Source: Bacillus sp. SB49
GTDB lineage: Bacteria; Bacillota; Bacilli; Bacillales; Halobacillaceae
DNA length: 64,000 bases
Assembly (NCBI RefSeq): GCF_000469135.2
Contig: NZ_CP048117.1
Span: forward strand, 859,001-923,000
Direction: 5' to 3'
This document shows positions 42,893 through 51,368 of the stretch, one piece after another. The number at the start of each line of letters is the position of its first letter. Position 1 is the stretch's first letter. The notes beneath the pieces were generated by a model that was not told the DNA's origin, did not search any database, and saw only the letters and a program-made list of their open reading frames with translations. The translations under genes were made by a program, and so were the position numbers.

Positions 42893-43356
42893 ATCGAATT
42901 TGCGATATTCATTGCTTGTTCTGTCCGGTCCTCTCCTGTTCCGTTATATTCCACTTGATAAATGACATCAGAGTCGGACTCATACCACTCGACGAATACG
43001 GTATCGTTTCTTTCTTGAACACCGGCTACTGCTCCATTGTTAAGAGGTATCTGCAGCTCGGATTCCTGAAGGATGTTACCTGGCTCATAGATCGTATGCA
43101 CGGCTGCTCCCGTTTCTTTCTTTGATCCGTATACGATTGTAACGGTGTCTGAATCTATACTTGCCTGGACATCAGAGACGTCAAAGGGCAGCTTATCCGG
43201 AAGTCCCAGTCGCTCCTTCTGACTGTCTGATAAAGCCTGGATAGGTTCCGCGAATGTGTCCGGGTGTGCTTCCTCCAAATCCTGCAAACCTAAGTCTTGG
43301 GAAGAACAGGCGGCAAGCAGAAGCAGAGAAATAATCAGGATGGAACGCTTAAACAT
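42889..43356 (-). CDS. Lipoprotein of unknown function
   Basis: A 155-residue protein with a signal ending in LLLLAAC (Cys at about 17). The mature part is acidic (QDLEEAHPDTF, DSDTVTIVYGSKKETGAAVHTIYEP, VFVEWYESDSDVIYQVEYNG), as is common in halophilic Bacillaceae secreted proteins. No domain is recognised. Convergent with the helicase gene. Confidence 0.65.
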   Translation of the reverse strand: MFKRSILIISLLLLAACSSQDLGLQDLEEAHPDTFAEPIQALSDSQKERLGLPDKLPFDVSDVQASIDSDTVTIVYGSKKETGAAVHTIYEPGNILQESELQIPLNNGAVAGVQERNDTVFVEWYESDSDVIYQVEYNGTGEDRTEQAMNIANSI

Positions 43357-43539
43357 GTCTTATCCCCCTTGAATAATTCGAAAAAGTCCGATAATATTTT
43401 AACATAACCCTTATGATAATGCGCATGTAAAGGGCTGGTAAAATTAAAAAAGAGATAAAGTAGGAGAGAAATAGAATCTACAATGACTGGGTGACGGCAG
43501 AAGGGAATCAACATCCTATAAGAAGAAAGGTTGGATTTT

Positions 43540-43938
43540 ATGAATTCCATTCAAGTCCGCTCATTTCTAGAACACGACATCGATGCCGTTCAACAGTTGA
43601 ACGAAAAGGAAAACTGGAAAGTCCTTGTGGATCGGGCCGAGGAGACTCTGTGTTCCTGGCTGAATTCAGAGCCCGCGCTTGTTGCCGTTTCCGATGGGGA
43701 AGTCATCGGTTACCTGCGCGGCCTTACCGATGGCACGATGACCCTTTATATCTGTGAGCTGCTCGTTAAGGAAGAGTATCGGAATAACGGCGTGGCGCAG
43801 CAGTTGTTGCGCACAGCACATGAGTGTTATCCCGAAACGAGGATGGAGATGCTGGCAACAGAAAGCTCTGCCTCTTATTACACAGGACAGGGTTTTCGTA
43901 ATTTCGCCGGCTTCCGGAAGACTGCAGAAGAATTGTAG
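43540..43938 (+). CDS. GNAT-family N-acetyltransferase
   Basis: A 132-residue acetyltransferase. The acetyl-CoA site is ELLVKEEYRNNGVAQQLLRTAHE (about 70-92), and the C-terminal SASYYTGQGFRNFAGFRKTAEE is the usual conserved end. ATG 43540 follows AGAAAGG by ten bases; TTG 43531 lies too close. Acceptor unknown. Confidence 0.75.
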   Translation: MNSIQVRSFLEHDIDAVQQLNEKENWKVLVDRAEETLCSWLNSEPALVAVSDGEVIGYLRGLTDGTMTLYICELLVKEEYRNNGVAQQLLRTAHECYPETRMEMLATESSASYYTGQGFRNFAGFRKTAEEL

Positions 43939-43947
43939 AACCAAAGA

Positions 43948-43979
43948 AACGCCCGGACACACGGTCCGGGCGTTTTTTT
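43948..43979. terminator. Terminator after the GNAT gene
   Basis: Perfect 11-bp stem AACGCCCGGAC (43948-43958) with GTCCGGGCGTT (43964-43974), then TTTTT. Confidence 0.9.
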
Positions 43980-44001
43980 GTCTTGGTGCAGGTACAATCT
44001 A

Positions 44002-44517
44002 TTACTGGTGCTTTTCTATATATTGGACTTCTTCTTGTTCGGTCAGCAGGCCAGTCGCTTTTCCTACATTACCATTTTGAAGGTTCCAAATGGTGTTGTG
44101 ATCGGAGACGGCATGGGAGTAATCATCGTTCTTCCAGCGCGTCAAAATCTCTGTATACGTGTCCCCATGCTGTAATTCAGAAGAGGCGGTGTGTTGAAGC
44201 AGCCAGTCGATCCGCTCGGGATGGATGACGTAGTTCGTCCACTTCTTATCTGCTTTGACCTTCTGGTGAGACATGGCGTGGATGTACTGCTGGTAATCGG
44301 AATCCGTCAAATCACCACCGGCCTTTTCGTCTCCGAAAGGATTCTTCTTTTCTTTCTCGAATTGTTCGACTTCCTCGGTTACGGTCTGTTCGGCAGACTG
44401 TCTGGTCGTCTCCATTTCTTCTGCCGTCATCGTTTCTTCCTGGCTTGCGAAGTAGTAGGCAGCCGCTCCGACAATGAGGACGACCCCTGACAATATCCCG
44501 ATGATCCACTTCTTCAT
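44002..44517 (-). CDS. DUF6241-like membrane-anchored protein
   Basis: A 171-residue protein with one N-terminal membrane helix (IIGILSGVVLIVGAAAYYFA), an acidic linker and a compact domain (NPFGDE..., DSDYQQYIHAMSHQKVKADKKW, RIDWLLQHT, HNTIWNLQNGNVGKATGLLTEQEE). These motifs match the Bacillales DUF6241 domain, function unknown. Start ATG after AAAGGGGG. Confidence 0.7.
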   Translation of the reverse strand: MKKWIIGILSGVVLIVGAAAYYFASQEETMTAEEMETTRQSAEQTVTEEVEQFEKEKKNPFGDEKAGGDLTDSDYQQYIHAMSHQKVKADKKWTNYVIHPERIDWLLQHTASSELQHGDTYTEILTRWKNDDYSHAVSDHNTIWNLQNGNVGKATGLLTEQEEVQYIEKHQ

Positions 44518-44625
44518 AAGATCCCCCTTTAATCCCTTTCATTTCCATAATATCTCTATTATAGAGAAAAAAGATTCAGGGCGAAAGGTTTATCGGGGGA
44601 ATCTCTCTATTTGTGATGCATACTC

Positions 44626-45396
44626 TTAACGGTCGACATAGTGTGCCAGTTTGGCGGCAAGAGAGCGGGGGAGTAGTTTTGAAGCGTAGGCCATCCCTTG
44701 ATTTGCCATTCCGGGAATGACGACGCGCTTCCCTTTTACGAAGCCTAGAAACCCGGATTTAGCAACGGTCTCCGGCTTCATAGTGCTGTAGACGAGCTTC
44801 GTATGCTCTGCTTTCGCTCTTTTGAAGAATTCTGTCTCCGTTGCACCTGGACAGAGAGTTGTGATTGTCACACTTGTATCTCTGCACTCTTCGACAAGAG
44901 CTTCGGAAAAGGATAGTACGTAAGCTTTGGACGCATAGTAAACGGCCATTCTAGGGCCTGGCTGGAATGCAGCTGTGCTCGCTACATTGAGGATCCCCTT
45001 CGGTATCGAACGGAACCGCGCCGCTTTGATTTCAGGCAGGAACAAGTGAGTCAGTTCTGTTAAAGCATTCACATTGACCTGCAGCATCTGCTGCTGATCG
45101 GCAAGGGGGAGTTCATCAAATATTCCGTTTAAACCGAACCCGGCATTGTTGACCAACACGGTAATCGTCAGTCCGAGTTCTTTTACCCGGTCATAAATCT
45201 GTTGGGCAGCACCTGGCTCGGAAAGATCCTGGACAATTATGGTGACGGGATGTCCGTCCAATTCCTGTTTTAACGCTTCCAGCCTGGCCTCTGATCTTGC
45301 TACGACAATCAGGTTGTACCCGGACTTTGCAAAGAGGCGGGCGAGTTCGTACCCGATTCCTCCGGAAGCACCGGTAATGAGTGCAGTTGGTTTCAT
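44626..45396 (-). CDS. SDR-family NAD(P)-dependent oxidoreductase
   Basis: A 256-residue classical short-chain dehydrogenase: cofactor motif TGASGGIGYELARLF, VNNAGFGLNG, active site S...YYASKAYVLSFSEAL. The N-terminus lacks the acidic residue typical of NAD binding (RSEARLEALKQEL suggests NADP). Substrate unknown. RBS AAAGGAG. The hairpin downstream of 45396 (45468-45505) is upstream of this gene on its strand. Confidence 0.8.
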   Translation of the reverse strand: MKPTALITGASGGIGYELARLFAKSGYNLIVVARSEARLEALKQELDGHPVTIIVQDLSEPGAAQQIYDRVKELGLTITVLVNNAGFGLNGIFDELPLADQQQMLQVNVNALTELTHLFLPEIKAARFRSIPKGILNVASTAAFQPGPRMAVYYASKAYVLSFSEALVEECRDTSVTITTLCPGATETEFFKRAKAEHTKLVYSTMKPETVAKSGFLGFVKGKRVVIPGMANQGMAYASKLLPRSLAAKLAHYVDR

Positions 45397-45467
45397 ACGT
45401 CTCTCTCCTTTATAACTTCTCTTGGATTGCTAATAGTCTATACCCAAATACTGAATTCTACAAATCA

Positions 45468-45505
45468 AGCCCCTGTACTCCACTCAATGGGAGTTGACAG
45501 GGGCT
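45468..45505. terminator. Hairpin after the YbjQ-type gene
   Basis: AGCCCCTGT (45468-45476) pairs with ACAGGGGCT (45497-45505), with an inner ACTCC/GGGAGT-like helix. It lies 3' of the minus-strand YbjQ gene; the T run is poor, so termination is uncertain. Confidence 0.45.
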
Positions 45506-45531
45506 AATGTTGTTTCTTGTATTCCTTGAGC

Positions 45532-45855
45532 TTATTCTTTGGGTTTAAGAGTCACAGCGGTCCCATATGCCATTATTTCTGAAGCAGAGTTTGTAACCGT
45601 AGAAGTTTCCAGGCGGACGGCGATTACCGCATCCGCACCTTTTTCTTCTGCGTGTTTGATCATGCGCCCGATAGCCTGCTGACGGGCTTCGTCCATCATT
45701 GCTGTATAGTCTTTAATTTCTCCTCCGACGACGTTCTTTAACCCGGCAAGGATGTCGCGTCCGATATGCTTCGACTGAACGGTGCTTCCCCGGACGAATC
45801 CTTTCATAGCTGTAAGATCATACCCATGTACAAAATCAGTAGTCACGATAATCAT
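45532..45855 (-). CDS. YbjQ-type (DUF74) protein
   Basis: A 107-residue protein. The pattern IVTTDFVHGYDL...GFVRGSTVQSKHIGRDILAGLKNVVGGEI.DYT...A...GADAVIAVRLETSTV...EIMAYGTAVTLK is the YbjQ/UPF0145 heavy-metal-associated family. ATG 45855 has AAAGGAGG; the frame upstream is out of context. Its start overlaps the end of the yxlE-like gene by 20 bases, so it may be the last gene of the SigY operon. Confidence 0.75.
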   Translation of the reverse strand: MIIVTTDFVHGYDLTAMKGFVRGSTVQSKHIGRDILAGLKNVVGGEIKDYTAMMDEARQQAIGRMIKHAEEKGADAVIAVRLETSTVTNSASEIMAYGTAVTLKPKE

Positions 45856-46021
45856 TAAATGGTTCCTCCTTTTTACGCTCCTGCGCAAGTAAAAATAATA
45901 TAGTGAACAACCCTGCATACGAGCATGCGATAAGAATCAGCCCCGTCCATAGATGGAAGAACAAGGAGACGTATCCTGCGATCTGCAGTAAAAGACAAGC
46001 GAATACAAGATTGATTTTCAA
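45836..46021 (-). CDS. Small two-helix membrane protein at the yxlE position
   Basis: A 61-residue protein with two hydrophobic helices (LKINLVFACLLLQIAGYVSLFF and LILIACSYAGLFTILFLL) and a charged C-terminus. TTG 46021 shares a base with the yxlD stop (TTGA) and follows GGAGGGAG. By position it equals YxlE of the B. subtilis sigY operon; sequence similarity cannot be confirmed by eye. Confidence 0.55.
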   Translation of the reverse strand: MKINLVFACLLLQIAGYVSLFFHLWTGLILIACSYAGLFTILFLLAQERKKEEPFNDYRDY

Positions 46022-46227
46022 CGCGTCTCCCTCCAGACCGTGCGCCGCAGGATGAAAAACAGAATGCTCGGTACCGGAAATTGAATGATGCCGATCAGCC
46101 CCCAGAACCACGGAGCTTTATCGATTCGCCTTGCTTTTATAAAAAGAATCGAGCTTTGGGTAAGCAAGACCGTTCCAAGAAGCAGAAATCCCCATAAAGG
46201 GATATCTTCAGGCCCGTATTGTTTCAT
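46018..46227 (-). CDS. yxlD: SigmaY anti-sigma factor component YxlD
   Basis: A 69-residue two-helix membrane protein (IPLWGFLLLGTVLLTQSSILFI; WFWGLIGIIQFPVPSILFFIL). Short length, the APWFWGLIGIIQ.P pattern and its place after yxlC fit YxlD, which with YxlC restrains SigY in B. subtilis. Its ATG overlaps the yxlC stop (ATGA). Confidence 0.7.
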   Translation of the reverse strand: MKQYGPEDIPLWGFLLLGTVLLTQSSILFIKARRIDKAPWFWGLIGIIQFPVPSILFFILRRTVWRETR

Positions 46228-46541
46228 GATGTCACCACCGTTCGCCGCTTTTCACGAAGGGCATACACACACATGCTCCCGACAGCAATAATCTGGATGA
46301 TAAGGAACAAGGATGGGAACATGATAAACGTGAACGATAAGGCGGAAAGACCGATGGCTGCCACCAGCCACAGACATACAAGTTCTATCCATAACCGCTG
46401 GTACCAACGCCTGGAATGTTCTTCTATCCAAGCTTCAAATTGATGAAAGGAAGGTTCATCCACTTCCAAATAGTCATCGATTTTTTTGCTCGTTTCGTGA
46501 AGATGCTGTTCAATCAGACGTTTCTTATTATTATCATTCAT
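46224..46541 (-). CDS. yxlC: YxlC-like anti-sigma factor component
   Basis: A 105-residue protein: an N-terminal cytoplasmic part (MNDNNKKRLIEQHLHETSKKIDDYLEVDEPSFHQFEAWIEEHSRRWYQRLW) and two membrane helices (WLVAAIGLSALSFTFIMF and IIQIIAVGSMCVYAL). The size, DUF5345-like layout and operon position match YxlC, the membrane anti-SigY factor. ATG 46541 overlaps the sigma gene by eight bases; AAGGAG is ten bases upstream. Confidence 0.72.
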   Translation of the reverse strand: MNDNNKKRLIEQHLHETSKKIDDYLEVDEPSFHQFEAWIEEHSRRWYQRLWIELVCLWLVAAIGLSALSFTFIMFPSLFLIIQIIAVGSMCVYALREKRRTVVTS

Positions 46542-47040
46542 CGATATTAAGCTCCTTCCGTAAACGGTCCAGGCCATAGTGAACACGTGATTTGACCGTG
46601 CCGGTTTTCAGTTTTAACAGGTTAGCGATTTCTTCATATTCGTAACCGTAATAATGCTTCAGAAGGATGGGGATACGATGCTTCTCTTCCAGCTTCCATA
46701 TGGCCGTTTGGGTTTCGAACCATTCTTCGGGTACTTTGGCAGCTTCGATATGATTGATTTCATGCTCATGAAGGAACCGGGTATTCTTGTGCTTCTTTTT
46801 CATATCAAGGAAGGTATGCGTTGCAATCTGCAGCAGCCATGTGGAGAAGCTGGCATTCCCTTTATACTGATGGATCTTTCGGATCGCTTTCATGATTGTT
46901 TCCTGGGTAATGTCATAAGCCAGTTGTTCCTCCCCGCACATCTTCCAGGCGTATTTGAACAAGAAGCTGTAGTGATCTTTCAGCAGCCCTGCTAAAGCTT
47001 TGTTGTCCCCTTGGGCAGCTCTTATTCTCTCAAGGTCCAT
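46534..47040 (-). CDS. sigY: ECF sigma factor SigY
   Basis: A 168-residue ECF sigma factor. Region 2 (LLKDHYSFLFKYAWKMCGEEQLAYDITQETIMKAIRKIHQYKGNASFSTWLLQIATHTFLDMKKK, about 20-85) and region 4 helix-turn-helix (YGYEYEEIANLLKLKTGTVKSRVHYGLDRLRK, about 130-161) are complete. Upstream on the minus strand is a perfect SigY-type promoter, so it autoregulates. ATG 47040 (after GAGGG) is preferred; ATG 47046 is possible. SigY's regulon in B. subtilis is small and its inducing signal unclear. Confidence 0.82.
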   Translation of the reverse strand: MDLERIRAAQGDNKALAGLLKDHYSFLFKYAWKMCGEEQLAYDITQETIMKAIRKIHQYKGNASFSTWLLQIATHTFLDMKKKHKNTRFLHEHEINHIEAAKVPEEWFETQTAIWKLEEKHRIPILLKHYYGYEYEEIANLLKLKTGTVKSRVHYGLDRLRKELNIDE

Positions 47041-47070
47041 GGGCATCCCTCATTTCCTATCTGCCTATAC

Positions 47071-47096
47071 GACGAATGAACCCTGTCATCCGTTCA
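47071..47096 (-). promoter_or_regulatory. Autoregulatory SigY promoter
   Basis: On the minus strand TGAACG, 16-base spacer and CGTC: the published SigY consensus (TGAACG-N16-CGTC) without mismatch. It lies 31-56 bases upstream of the sigY ATG. Confidence 0.8.
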
Positions 47097-47194
47097 ATTT
47101 TTTTCTTTCTTTTCTATTTATGCAGACCTATCCGTGAAAAGCGGCGGTTCCTGCTTCTTCTTATTGTTTACTACAAATCATGGAAACATCGCTG

Positions 47195-47223
47195 TTGACT
47201 TTGAAGTCTGAATTTTATAGACT
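47195..47223 (+). promoter_or_regulatory. trp operon promoter
   Basis: TTGACT (47195-47200) with TAGACT (47218-47223) at 17 bases, or TATAGA (47216-47221) at 15. Transcription would start near 47230 and give a leader of about 195 bases before trpE. Confidence 0.5.
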
Positions 47224-47247
47224 GTGAGAAAGCTTAATAAGCAAGTT

Positions 47248-47300
47248 GAGATGAGAATGAGTTGAGTTGAGGTTAGAGTGAGCTGAGCCGAGAGAGCGAG
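47248..47300 (+). promoter_or_regulatory. TRAP-binding site in the trp leader
   Basis: Eleven (G/U)AG triplets begin at 47248, 47253, 47259, 47264, 47269, 47274 (UAG), 47280, 47285, 47290, 47294 and 47298, spaced 2-3 bases (the last two by 1). This equals the eleven RNA-binding sites of the TRAP (MtrB) ring. In B. subtilis TRAP with tryptophan binds such repeats. Confidence 0.85.
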
Positions 47301-47380
47301 GAATCGTCGGACGAAGGAGCTGACCGATTGCCTGGCCGTAAGTAAGTATTCAATGACAACCCCCCACTCGTTTTATCACC

Positions 47381-47426
47381 CTCAACGTCTCATTCTCCAT
47401 ACTACTATGGAGAGGTGAGCCTTTTT
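47381..47426 (+). promoter_or_regulatory. Switch hairpin over the trpE ribosome-binding site
   Basis: CTCATTCTCCAT (47389-47400) pairs with ATGGAG-A-GGTGAG (47407-47419; one bulge, two G-U) and hides the trpE site GGAGAGGTGAG; five T follow (47422-47426). Alternatively CTCATTCTC (47389-47397) pairs perfectly with GAGAATGAG in the TRAP site (47253-47261), and CTCAA with TTGAG. The two structures exclude each other. Confidence 0.7.
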
Positions 47427-48939
47427 GACTACTTTTGAAGCATTTCAAAGCGATGCATCCCTGTATCGCACCATCCCAATTACTAAATCCTTTTACACGG
47501 ATACGTTAACACCTATCCACATGTTTCACGCTTTAAATAACGAAGCGGTATATATGCTCGAGAGCCAGGATCCGGAATCACCCTGGTCGAACTATTCTTT
47601 TATTGGCTTAGATCCAATGATTGAATTAAAAGAAATGGACGGCACGTTCTATATTACAGATTTCCAGACGAAGCAGGAAGAAGAAGCGCCTTCTTTCAAA
47701 GCAGCTTACGAAAAGGTGTTGGAGGATCTGCAGGTGAAACCGGCTGAAGATAGCGATCTCCCTTTTAAAGGAGGAGGTGTCGGCTATATCAGCTATGACG
47801 CAATATCCGATTATGAACCGGTTCCAAGAGCCGAGGAAGCTGGAAGTCTTGCGAATTATCATCTGCTGTTCTGCCAGACTTTAATCGCTTATCATCACAA
47901 AACGAAGCAGACGACGATCTTGTCCTTTGCAAGGCTCGGAAGCGGCGGTGAAGAGAACCTGACAAGTGCCTATGAAGATACACTGGGAAGGATCGAGAAA
48001 GTCCAATCCCGCTTGGCGAAGGCTCCTGGTCTGCCGGACTTGATGATGCAGGAAGAGGCGGAGTCTGAAGAAGAGATGGAATGGGACAGCAATTATGAAC
48101 CGGACAAATTCAAAGCGGACGTGGAACGTATTAAAGAATACATTCTGGCGGGTGATGTCTTCCAGACTGTACTTTCCCAGCGCTTCCACACGGTAACGGA
48201 CAGGAGCGGATTTGAACTGTACCGCGTTCTTCGGAATGTGAATCCATCCCCGTACATGTTCTATTTGAAGATGGGCGGCGTGGAAGTCATCGGAAGCTCT
48301 CCGGAGCGCCTTCTTGAAGTAAGAGACAGGAAGCTTGAAATCCATCCCATAGCAGGAACAAGGAAGAGGGGCCGGACCAAGGAGGAAGATGACCGCCTTG
48401 CAGAAGAGCTGATGAAGGATGAAAAGGAACTGGCTGAGCACCGGATGCTTGTGGATCTGGCCAGAAACGATATTGGTCGAGTAGCCGAATACGGATCGGT
48501 TCAGGTCAGTGAATATATGACGATTGGTCGTTTCTCCAAAGTGATGCACATCATAAGTAAAGTGATTGGTGAACTGAAAGAGGATGTATCACCGATTGAT
48601 GCCCTTATTTCTTCCTTTCCGGCAGGAACGTTATCCGGAGCTCCGAAAGTCCGCGCTATGCAGATATTGCGGGAGCTCGAACCGACTCCGAGAAATCTAT
48701 ACGGCGGCGGCATCTTATACCTCGGGTTCGACGGTAACATCGATTCATGTATAACGATCCGGACGATGACGCTTATGGGACGGGATCTATACGTCCAGGC
48801 AGGGGCAGGAGTGGTGGCTGACTCCGATCCCGAAGCAGAGTATCAGGAGACGCTGAACAAAGCGAGTGCTTTGAAGCGGACGATTCAATTAGCAGAGAAG
48901 GTTTTTGAGAAGAGCGGAGAAGGAGTGGAGATGAGATGA
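47425..48939 (+). CDS. trpE: Anthranilate synthase component I TrpE
   Basis: A 504-residue chorismate-binding enzyme. N-terminal domain 1-150; C-terminal core with DVFQTVLSQRF, NPSPYMFYLKMGGVEVIGSSPERLLEV, PIAGTRKRG, LVDLARNDIGRV, SSFPAGTLSGAPKVRAMQILRELEPTPRNLYGGGI. It converts chorismate plus glutamine-derived ammonia to anthranilate with TrpG. Feedback-site residues LLES-like (AVYMLESQDPESPWSNYSFIG, 35-55) are present. TTG start 47425 follows GGAGAGGTGAG, which lies in the leader hairpin. First of seven trp genes; ends overlapping trpD by four bases. Confidence 0.95.
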   Translation: MTTFEAFQSDASLYRTIPITKSFYTDTLTPIHMFHALNNEAVYMLESQDPESPWSNYSFIGLDPMIELKEMDGTFYITDFQTKQEEEAPSFKAAYEKVLEDLQVKPAEDSDLPFKGGGVGYISYDAISDYEPVPRAEEAGSLANYHLLFCQTLIAYHHKTKQTTILSFARLGSGGEENLTSAYEDTLGRIEKVQSRLAKAPGLPDLMMQEEAESEEEMEWDSNYEPDKFKADVERIKEYILAGDVFQTVLSQRFHTVTDRSGFELYRVLRNVNPSPYMFYLKMGGVEVIGSSPERLLEVRDRKLEIHPIAGTRKRGRTKEEDDRLAEELMKDEKELAEHRMLVDLARNDIGRVAEYGSVQVSEYMTIGRFSKVMHIISKVIGELKEDVSPIDALISSFPAGTLSGAPKVRAMQILRELEPTPRNLYGGGILYLGFDGNIDSCITIRTMTLMGRDLYVQAGAGVVADSDPEAEYQETLNKASALKRTIQLAEKVFEKSGEGVEMR

Positions 48940-49958
48940 AAGAGCTATTAAATAGAGTTGTATCAGGGGAAGTAATGGATGAGCAGCAGGCGTTCGAAAC
49001 GATGAACGGTATCATGCAGGGCGAGGTTACGACAGCCCAGTTGACGAGTCTTTTAAGCATCATGCGTTTCCGCGGGGAGACAGTGGAAGAAATGACAGGA
49101 TTCGTCCGGGCGATGCGTGCCAACATGACGAAGCTGGATGTCCATGATTCCACCATCATCGACACATGCGGTACCGGAGGGGACGGTGCATCTACGTTCA
49201 ATATCTCCACGGCCGTATCGATCGTGCTTGCAAGTATGGGTGTCAAAGTTGCCAAACACGGAAACCGAAAAGTTTCTTCCAAGAGCGGGAGCGCAGATGT
49301 ACTGGAGATGCTTGGTATTCCAATCGATACAACACCGGCAGAAGGAGCGAAGGCTCTGCAGGATAAAGGAATGACTTTCCTTTTCGCACCATTGTATCAT
49401 CAGGCAATGAAACATGCAGGCCCGGCGAGGCAGGAACTTGGATTCCGGACGATATTCAACCTCCTCGGACCTATGTCAAATCCAGCCAATGCCAAACGGC
49501 AGCTGATTGGCATTTACTCCACGGATTATGCAGAGAAGATGGCCGAAACGCTGAAAGAGCTCGGATCCGAACGAGTGCTGCTTGCTACGGGCAGAGACGG
49601 TCTGGATGAAATAACGATAACAGGCGTGACGGATATAGTTGAACTGAACGAAGGGTCTATCACCCGATATACGATCACTCCGGAAGACTTCGGGTTATCA
49701 AGGGGATCCCTTGACGATATTAAAGCATCCGAACCCTCGGAAAGCGCAGCAATCATCAAAGAGATTTTCTACGGAGAATCAAACCAAAGCGCCGTCGATA
49801 TAGTCAAAATGAACGCGGCTGCCGGCCTGTACGTGGCAGGAAAAGCTGATGACCTTCACGAAGGAGTAAAGCAGGTCGAAGAAGCTCTTCGAACAGGAGT
49901 GACCAAAGATTACTTTGAATCCATTGTAACGGAAAGGGAGAATCGTCAATATGCTTGA
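48936..49958 (+). CDS. trpD: Anthranilate phosphoribosyltransferase TrpD
   Basis: A 340-residue glycosyltransferase: DTCGTGGDGASTFNISTAVSIVLASMGVKVAKHGNRKVSSKSGSADVLEMLG (about 70-120) is the PRPP and anthranilate site; FLFAPLYHQAMKHAGPARQELGFRTIFNLLGPMSNPA follows. It transfers ribose-5-phosphate to anthranilate. ATGA overlap with trpE (4 bases) and eight-base overlap with trpC mean coupled translation. Confidence 0.95.
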   Translation: MKELLNRVVSGEVMDEQQAFETMNGIMQGEVTTAQLTSLLSIMRFRGETVEEMTGFVRAMRANMTKLDVHDSTIIDTCGTGGDGASTFNISTAVSIVLASMGVKVAKHGNRKVSSKSGSADVLEMLGIPIDTTPAEGAKALQDKGMTFLFAPLYHQAMKHAGPARQELGFRTIFNLLGPMSNPANAKRQLIGIYSTDYAEKMAETLKELGSERVLLATGRDGLDEITITGVTDIVELNEGSITRYTITPEDFGLSRGSLDDIKASEPSESAAIIKEIFYGESNQSAVDIVKMNAAAGLYVAGKADDLHEGVKQVEEALRTGVTKDYFESIVTERENRQYA

Positions 49959-50715
49959 AACCATCTTGGCAGTCAAACAGCAGGAAATTGAAAAAATGTA
50001 TTTACCGGAAGAACAAACATACAGGAAATATTCTCTGCATGAATCCTTGAAAACTTCCCCCTATAGAGCGGGACTGATCGCAGAAGTGAAAAAGGCTTCT
50101 CCGTCGAAAGGGATTATTCGTGAAGACTTTAATCCTGTGAAGATCGCGCATGATTACAATCAAGCGGGAGTCCAGGCGATTTCTGTTTTGACGGATCAGC
50201 ATTTCTTCCAGGGGCACCGGGATTACTTATCTTCCATAAAACAGGTGGTCGATGTACCCGTACTTAGGAAAGACTTCCTCATCGATCCCATACAAATCGT
50301 AGAAAGTGCTTCTATTGGAGCGGATGCGGTCCTTCTGATTGGAGAAGCGATGGAAGCACGGGCCCTGCACGAACTTTATCTGCAGGCATATGAACTTGGA
50401 ATGGAAGTGCTAGTGGAAGTGCATGGGGAAGAAACGCTGGAGGGATTGTTGAAGCAGTTCACCCCTGAAATACTCGGCATCAACAACAGGAATCTGCATA
50501 CGTTTGAAACGAAGCTTTCTCAGACAGAGCGGATGGCGAAGCTTGCTCCGGCAGAAGCTCTTCTTGTTTCGGAAAGCGGCATTTTCACGCATGACGACTT
50601 ACTTGCCGTATCCAGCTTCGGAGCAGAAGGAATCCTCGTCGGTGAATCGTTGATGAGACAGCAGGACATAGGCAAGGCTGTTCAAGTGCTGATGGAAGGG
50701 GAAGATGTCCGATGA
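49951..50715 (+). CDS. trpC: Indole-3-glycerol phosphate synthase TrpC
   Basis: A 254-residue (beta/alpha)8 enzyme. Catalytic motifs are AEVKKASPSKGIIREDF (Lys near 48), VLRKDFLIDP and LGINNRNLHTFETKL; LLVSESGIFTHDDL and GILVGESLMR close the phosphate site. It closes CdRP to indole-glycerol phosphate. Separate from TrpF, unlike the enteric TrpCF fusion. Confidence 0.95.
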   Translation: MLETILAVKQQEIEKMYLPEEQTYRKYSLHESLKTSPYRAGLIAEVKKASPSKGIIREDFNPVKIAHDYNQAGVQAISVLTDQHFFQGHRDYLSSIKQVVDVPVLRKDFLIDPIQIVESASIGADAVLLIGEAMEARALHELYLQAYELGMEVLVEVHGEETLEGLLKQFTPEILGINNRNLHTFETKLSQTERMAKLAPAEALLVSESGIFTHDDLLAVSSFGAEGILVGESLMRQQDIGKAVQVLMEGEDVR

Positions 50716-51368
50716 AGGAGCCGATTGTCAAACTGTGTGGAAACCGGTCGCTCTCGGATGTCGCCAAGACTACTTCCTCGGAAGCGACGCATTTAGGTTT
50801 CATTTTCGTCAGAAGAACGAAAAGGTATGTTCGTCCGGAAGCCGTCGCCCGCTGGATCAGGAAGATCCGGCCAAAGCAGAAGCTTGTCGGGGTTTTCATT
50901 GAACCGACACTTGAGGAACTGGAACAGATTCTTCATTTTGTTCCACTTGACGTTATACAGCTCCATGGAAACGAAACCGTATCCCAGCTCCTGCGCATTA
51001 AAGAAGCATTCGGCCTTCCGGTTTGGAAGGTCATTCATCATCAAGAGAACGGGATGAACCAAATGGAGATTTTTCAAGGAGTTGCCGACGGGTATGTGAT
51101 CGATTCTAAAGTGGATGGTCAAGCGGGCGGAACCGGCGTTCGATTCGATTGGGAAGCTGTTCCTTCCTATCAGAGCGCTGCTTATGAGCAGGGCGTTCCC
51201 TGTCTTATTGCAGGTGGAATAAGGCCGGAAAACGTGGCAGAGCTTCTTACTTACGACCCGGATGGGATCGATCTGTCCAGTGGTATCGAATCCAATGAAA
51301 CAAAAGATATCGGCAAGATTCAAGCAGTCATGAAAGAGGTGGAGCGTAATGTTGCAAGTATTACCTGA
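50712..51368 (+). CDS. trpF: Phosphoribosylanthranilate isomerase TrpF
   Basis: A 218-residue TIM-barrel isomerase. The catalytic Cys lies in [13 protein letters not shown] (near 8) and the Asp in [32 protein letters not shown] and [11 protein letters not shown] are the phosphate loops. It converts PRA to CdRP. Four-base overlap with trpC, 20-base overlap with trpB. Confidence 0.93.
   Translation: MKEPIVKLCGNRSLSDVAKTTSSEATHLGFIFVRRTKRYVRPEAVARWIRKIRPKQKLVGVFIEPTLEELEQILHFVPLDVIQLHGNETVSQLLRIKEAFGLPVWKVIHHQENGMNQMEIFQGVADGYVIDSKVDGQAGGTGVRFDWEAVPSYQSAAYEQGVPCLIAGGIRPENVAELLTYDPDGIDLSSGIESNETKDIGKIQAVMKEVERNVASIT

Noticed and set aside
45468-45505. Hairpin 45468-45505 as a regulatory leader
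   Set aside because: It lies after the YbjQ gene stop and upstream of nothing translated on either strand within a useful distance, so a weak terminator is the simpler reading.
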